This document shows, piece by piece, positions 12,997-15,162 of a DNA stretch of 15,162 nt (position 1 is its first letter; the number at the start of each line of letters is the position of its first letter). Both the position numbers and the translations under genes were made by a program. Origin of the DNA: VBDM01 sp964430565 (GTDB taxonomy: Bacteria; Pseudomonadota; Gammaproteobacteria; Burkholderiales; SG8-39); assembly GCA_964430565.1 (NCBI GenBank), contig CAYSFD010000021.1, positions 1 through 15,162 of the forward strand, in the 5' to 3' direction. The notes beneath the pieces were generated by a model, which had not been told where the DNA came from, made no database searches, and was given only the letters and a program-made list of their open reading frames with translations.

Positions 12997-14772
12997 CTAC
13001 GTCTTATTGCTCTTACGGGTGACCTCGGGCGCCGGGACGTTTTGCGGTATGAAGTCCCGGTCGGCGCCCGGCACGCTATAGTCGTACGCCCAGCGATAGA
13101 CCACCGGTAACGTCGCGCCAAAGTTGCCGTGCTTCGGCGGGGTGTCGGGGGTTTGCCACTCCAGCGTGGTGGCGTTCCAGGGGTTGCCACCCGATGGTTT
13201 GCCCTTGAAATAGCTCCAGACTAGGTTGTACAAAAACACCAGCTGGAAGGCGCCCACGACCAACGCGGCGATGGTAATCGCGACGTTCAAGGACGCTGCC
13301 GACTCGGGAATAAAGTTCGTGCCTTCAATTGCATAATACCGGCGCGGCACGCCCGCAAAGCCCAGGTAATGCATGGGGTAGTAGATGGCATAGCTGCCGA
13401 CGAAGGTGACCCAGAAGTGAATTTTTCCCATCGTGTCGTCGAGCATGCGCCCGGTGATCTTGGGGTACCAGTGGTAGATCGCCCCGAACACGACCATGAT
13501 GGGCGCAATGGCCATCACCATGTGGAAGTGGGCGACCACGAACATGGTGTCGGAAAGCGGCACGTCCACGGTCACGTTACCGAGAAACAGGCCGGTCAAC
13601 CCGCCGTTGATGAACGTGAAGATGAAGCCGATGGCAAACAGCATCGGCACCGTGAGGTGAATGTTGCCGTGCCACAGCGTCAGCACCCAGTTGTAGACCT
13701 TGATCGCCGTGGGGACGGCGATGATCAGCGTGGTGGTGGCGAAAAAGAAACCGAAGTACGGGTTCATGCCGCTGACGTACATGTGGTGCGCCCACACTAT
13801 GAAGCTCAGGCCGCCGATGGCCACGATCGCCCACACCATCATCCGATAGCCGAAGATGTTTTTCCTCGCATGGACGCTGAGCAGGTCGGAGACGATGCCG
13901 AAGGCCGGCAGGGCGACGATGTAGACCTCGGGATGACCGAAGAACCAGAACAGGTGTTGAAACAACACCGGACTGCCTCCCGCGTGCTCACTCTGTTGTC
14001 CCATCGAGACGAGGGCGGGCATGAAGAAACTCGTCCCCAGCAGCAGATCGAACAACATCATGATGGCGCTGACCAGCAAGGCGGGAAAAGCCAACAGCGC
14101 CAGGATTGTGGCCGTAAAAATGCCCCATATCGTCAAGGGCATCCGCATCAGCGTCATGCCTCGCGTGCGTGCCTGCAGCACCGTCACCACATAGTTCAAA
14201 CCGCCCATGGTGAATCCAACGATGAACAAAGCCAGCGAAACGAGCATCAAAATAATGCCCCAGGTCGCCCCCGGCGTGCCCCGCAGGATTGCCTGGGGCG
14301 GGTACAGGGTCCAGCCGGCGCCCGTGGGCCCGCCCGGCACGAAGAAACTCGCGACCAGTAACAGCACGGCGGTTAGATAGACCCAGTAACTCACCATGTT
14401 GACATAGGGGAAGACCATGTCGCGGGCGCCGACCATCAGCGGGATGAGGTAGTTACCAAAGCCGCCCAGGAACAGCGCGGTGAGCAGATATATGACCATG
14501 ATCATCCCGTGCATCGTGATGTACTGGTAATACTCGCTGGCGTCGATGAACGAGAACGTGTCCGGGAACCCCAATTGGAGGCGCATCAGCCACGACAACA
14601 CCAAGGCCACCAGCCCGATCGAGATCGCGGTGAGGGAGTACTGGATGGCGATGACCTTGGCGTCCTGGGAAAAGACGTAGGTCGTCCACCAGCTATGCGA
14701 ATGGTAAAGGTCCATCTCCCCGACTTCGGCGGGCGGGATTTGTTCGGCTTTGGTGGGGGCGAAGCTGGCCAT
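12997..14772 (-). CDS. ctaD: Cytochrome c oxidase subunit I (A1-type haem-copper oxidase)
   Basis: 591 aa, twelve-helix catalytic subunit that reduces O2 and pumps protons. Low-spin haem ligands: H88 (TMHGM) and H417; haem a3 ligand H415 (both in VAHFH). CuB ligands: H280 in FGHPEVYI and H329-H330 in AHHMY; the cross-linked Tyr is Y284 and the A1-type Glu is E282. D-channel Asp D118 (GARDMVFP) and K-channel K358 (PTAIKVYNW) are present, so proton pumping is expected. PRRY (476-479) is kept. Oddity: the usual HDTYYVVAHFHY reads SDTMFVVAHFHM, so the Mg-site His is S407 while D408 remains. A strong AGGAG stands 9 nt before the ATG at 14772. Confidence 0.97.
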   Translation of the reverse strand: MASFAPTKAEQIPPAEVGEMDLYHSHSWWTTYVFSQDAKVIAIQYSLTAISIGLVALVLSWLMRLQLGFPDTFSFIDASEYYQYITMHGMIMVIYLLTALFLGGFGNYLIPLMVGARDMVFPYVNMVSYWVYLTAVLLLVASFFVPGGPTGAGWTLYPPQAILRGTPGATWGIILMLVSLALFIVGFTMGGLNYVVTVLQARTRGMTLMRMPLTIWGIFTATILALLAFPALLVSAIMMLFDLLLGTSFFMPALVSMGQQSEHAGGSPVLFQHLFWFFGHPEVYIVALPAFGIVSDLLSVHARKNIFGYRMMVWAIVAIGGLSFIVWAHHMYVSGMNPYFGFFFATTTLIIAVPTAIKVYNWVLTLWHGNIHLTVPMLFAIGFIFTFINGGLTGLFLGNVTVDVPLSDTMFVVAHFHMVMAIAPIMVVFGAIYHWYPKITGRMLDDTMGKIHFWVTFVGSYAIYYPMHYLGFAGVPRRYYAIEGTNFIPESAASLNVAITIAALVVGAFQLVFLYNLVWSYFKGKPSGGNPWNATTLEWQTPDTPPKHGNFGATLPVVYRWAYDYSVPGADRDFIPQNVPAPEVTRKSNKT

Positions 14773-14834
14773 CAGAACATTCTCCTAGCATTCATCGCGC
14801 GGGCGCTCTTGGCTTCGATATCTCGAATCGTCAT
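14772..14834 (-). CDS. Putative 20-codon bridging reading frame between subunits II and I
   Basis: A short frame starts at an ATG that overlaps the subunit II stop by 4 nt (ATGA, 14834-14831). It runs through the whole spacer and ends in a TGA that shares its A with the ctaD ATG (TGATG at 14772). The predicted peptide is basic and hydrophilic (begins MTIRDIEAK, ends NARRMF), with no membrane segment. The ctaD Shine-Dalgarno AGGAG lies inside it. Double overlap of this kind is what a coupling or leader peptide would show, but a 20-codon frame can arise by chance and no family is recognised. Confidence 0.3.
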   Translation of the reverse strand: MTIRDIEAKSARAMNARRMF

Positions 14835-15162
14835 GGCGCGGCCGCTAATTCCTCGCCGGCGCCGTTGCCGGCGCGCGCCAGCGACTGCGCGAACGTCGGC
14901 TGCTCCGCCAGCCATGCCCGATAGGCGATTTCCTCGTCGACAACGACCTTGCCCCGCATAGCATAGTGGCCAACGCCGCACAATTCAAAGCAGAGCACAT
15001 CGAATGTCCCGGTTCGCGTGGGGGTGAACCAAAAGTAGGTGACCGTGCCGGGCACCATATCCGTCTTGGCCCGGAACTGGGGCACGTAAAAGTCGTGCAG
15101 GACGTCGATCGAGCGGAGCAACACCTTCACCGGTTTATCGAGCGGGATGTGCAGCTCATCGC
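14831..15162 (-). CDS. ctaC: Cytochrome c oxidase subunit II, C-terminal part (CuA domain)
   Basis: Only the last 110 codons are in the window; the frame is open through the right edge, so the start and the membrane helices lie outside. The cupredoxin CuA domain is complete in its ligands: His in DVLHDFYVPQFRAK, then C-F-E-L-C-G-V-G-H-Y-A-M with both Cys, the bridging Glu backbone position, His and Met. YFWFTPTRTGTFDVLC precedes it. The protein ends about 35 residues after this motif, with no haem-c domain fused on, so this is an aa3-type subunit II. It receives electrons from a cytochrome c or another donor and passes them to haem a in subunit I. First visible gene of the operon; the promoter is not in view. 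Confidence 0.96.
   Translation of the reverse strand, partial: DELHIPLDKPVKVLLRSIDVLHDFYVPQFRAKTDMVPGTVTYFWFTPTRTGTFDVLCFELCGVGHYAMRGKVVVDEEIAYRAWLAEQPTFAQSLARAGNGAGEELAAAP

Noticed and set aside
13369..14361. 330-codon plus-strand frame, rich in His, Asp and Glu, opposite ctaD
   Set aside because: Antisense of membrane-helix codons gives such charged, His-rich translations; ctaD is certain and no metal-binding family is matched.

Overview
The window reads as chromosome of a GC-rich Gram-negative bacterium, most probably a betaproteobacterium. This is inferred from protein resemblance and from a familiar gene neighbourhood (gpmA-envC-ctpA divergent from rhodanese-grxC-secB-SH3-gpsA), not from a marker gene. 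I see no rRNA, tRNA, CRISPR array, transposase, integrase or phage gene.

Layout. (a) 1-3417, minus strand: a tight operon gpmA, envC, ctpA, ending in a pentanucleotide tandem repeat just past the ctpA stop. It encodes a glycolytic enzyme, an amidase activator of the degenerate LytM type, and a periplasmic S41 processing protease. (b) 3418-3655: divergent control region. (c) 3656-6271, plus strand: five closely packed genes for a membrane-anchored rhodanese, glutaredoxin 3, the SecB export chaperone, an exported SH3-repeat protein and glycerol-3-phosphate dehydrogenase GpsA. (d) 6338-7809, minus strand: an FkbM-family methyltransferase of visibly lower GC and a ComF phosphoribosyltransferase-like protein. 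(e) 7845-9391, plus strand: biotin synthase and a Tat-exported high-potential iron-sulfur protein (HiPIP), closed by a clear intrinsic terminator. (f) 9439-10529, plus strand: a copper-delivery pair, SCO and PCu(A)C, overlapping by 4 nt. (g) 10642-15162, minus strand, convergent with the copper genes: an A1-type aa3 cytochrome c oxidase operon in the order subunit II (cut by the window edge), subunit I, a subunit III-like paralogue, a standard subunit III, subunit IV and a membrane-tethered cytochrome c5-like protein.

Regions e-g form a coherent respiratory block. SCO and PCu(A)C are known families that load the CuA centre of subunit II. Subunits I-IV form the proton-pumping oxidase, and the tethered cytochrome c5 and the HiPIP are both plausible periplasmic electron donors. 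The least ordinary features lie in the oxidase operon: two different subunit III-family genes in tandem, the first lacking the acidic residue kept by the second; a subunit I whose usual Mg-site histidine is a serine; and a 20-codon reading frame that bridges subunits II and I with overlapping stop/start codons at both ends. Every intergenic gap is under 300 bases.
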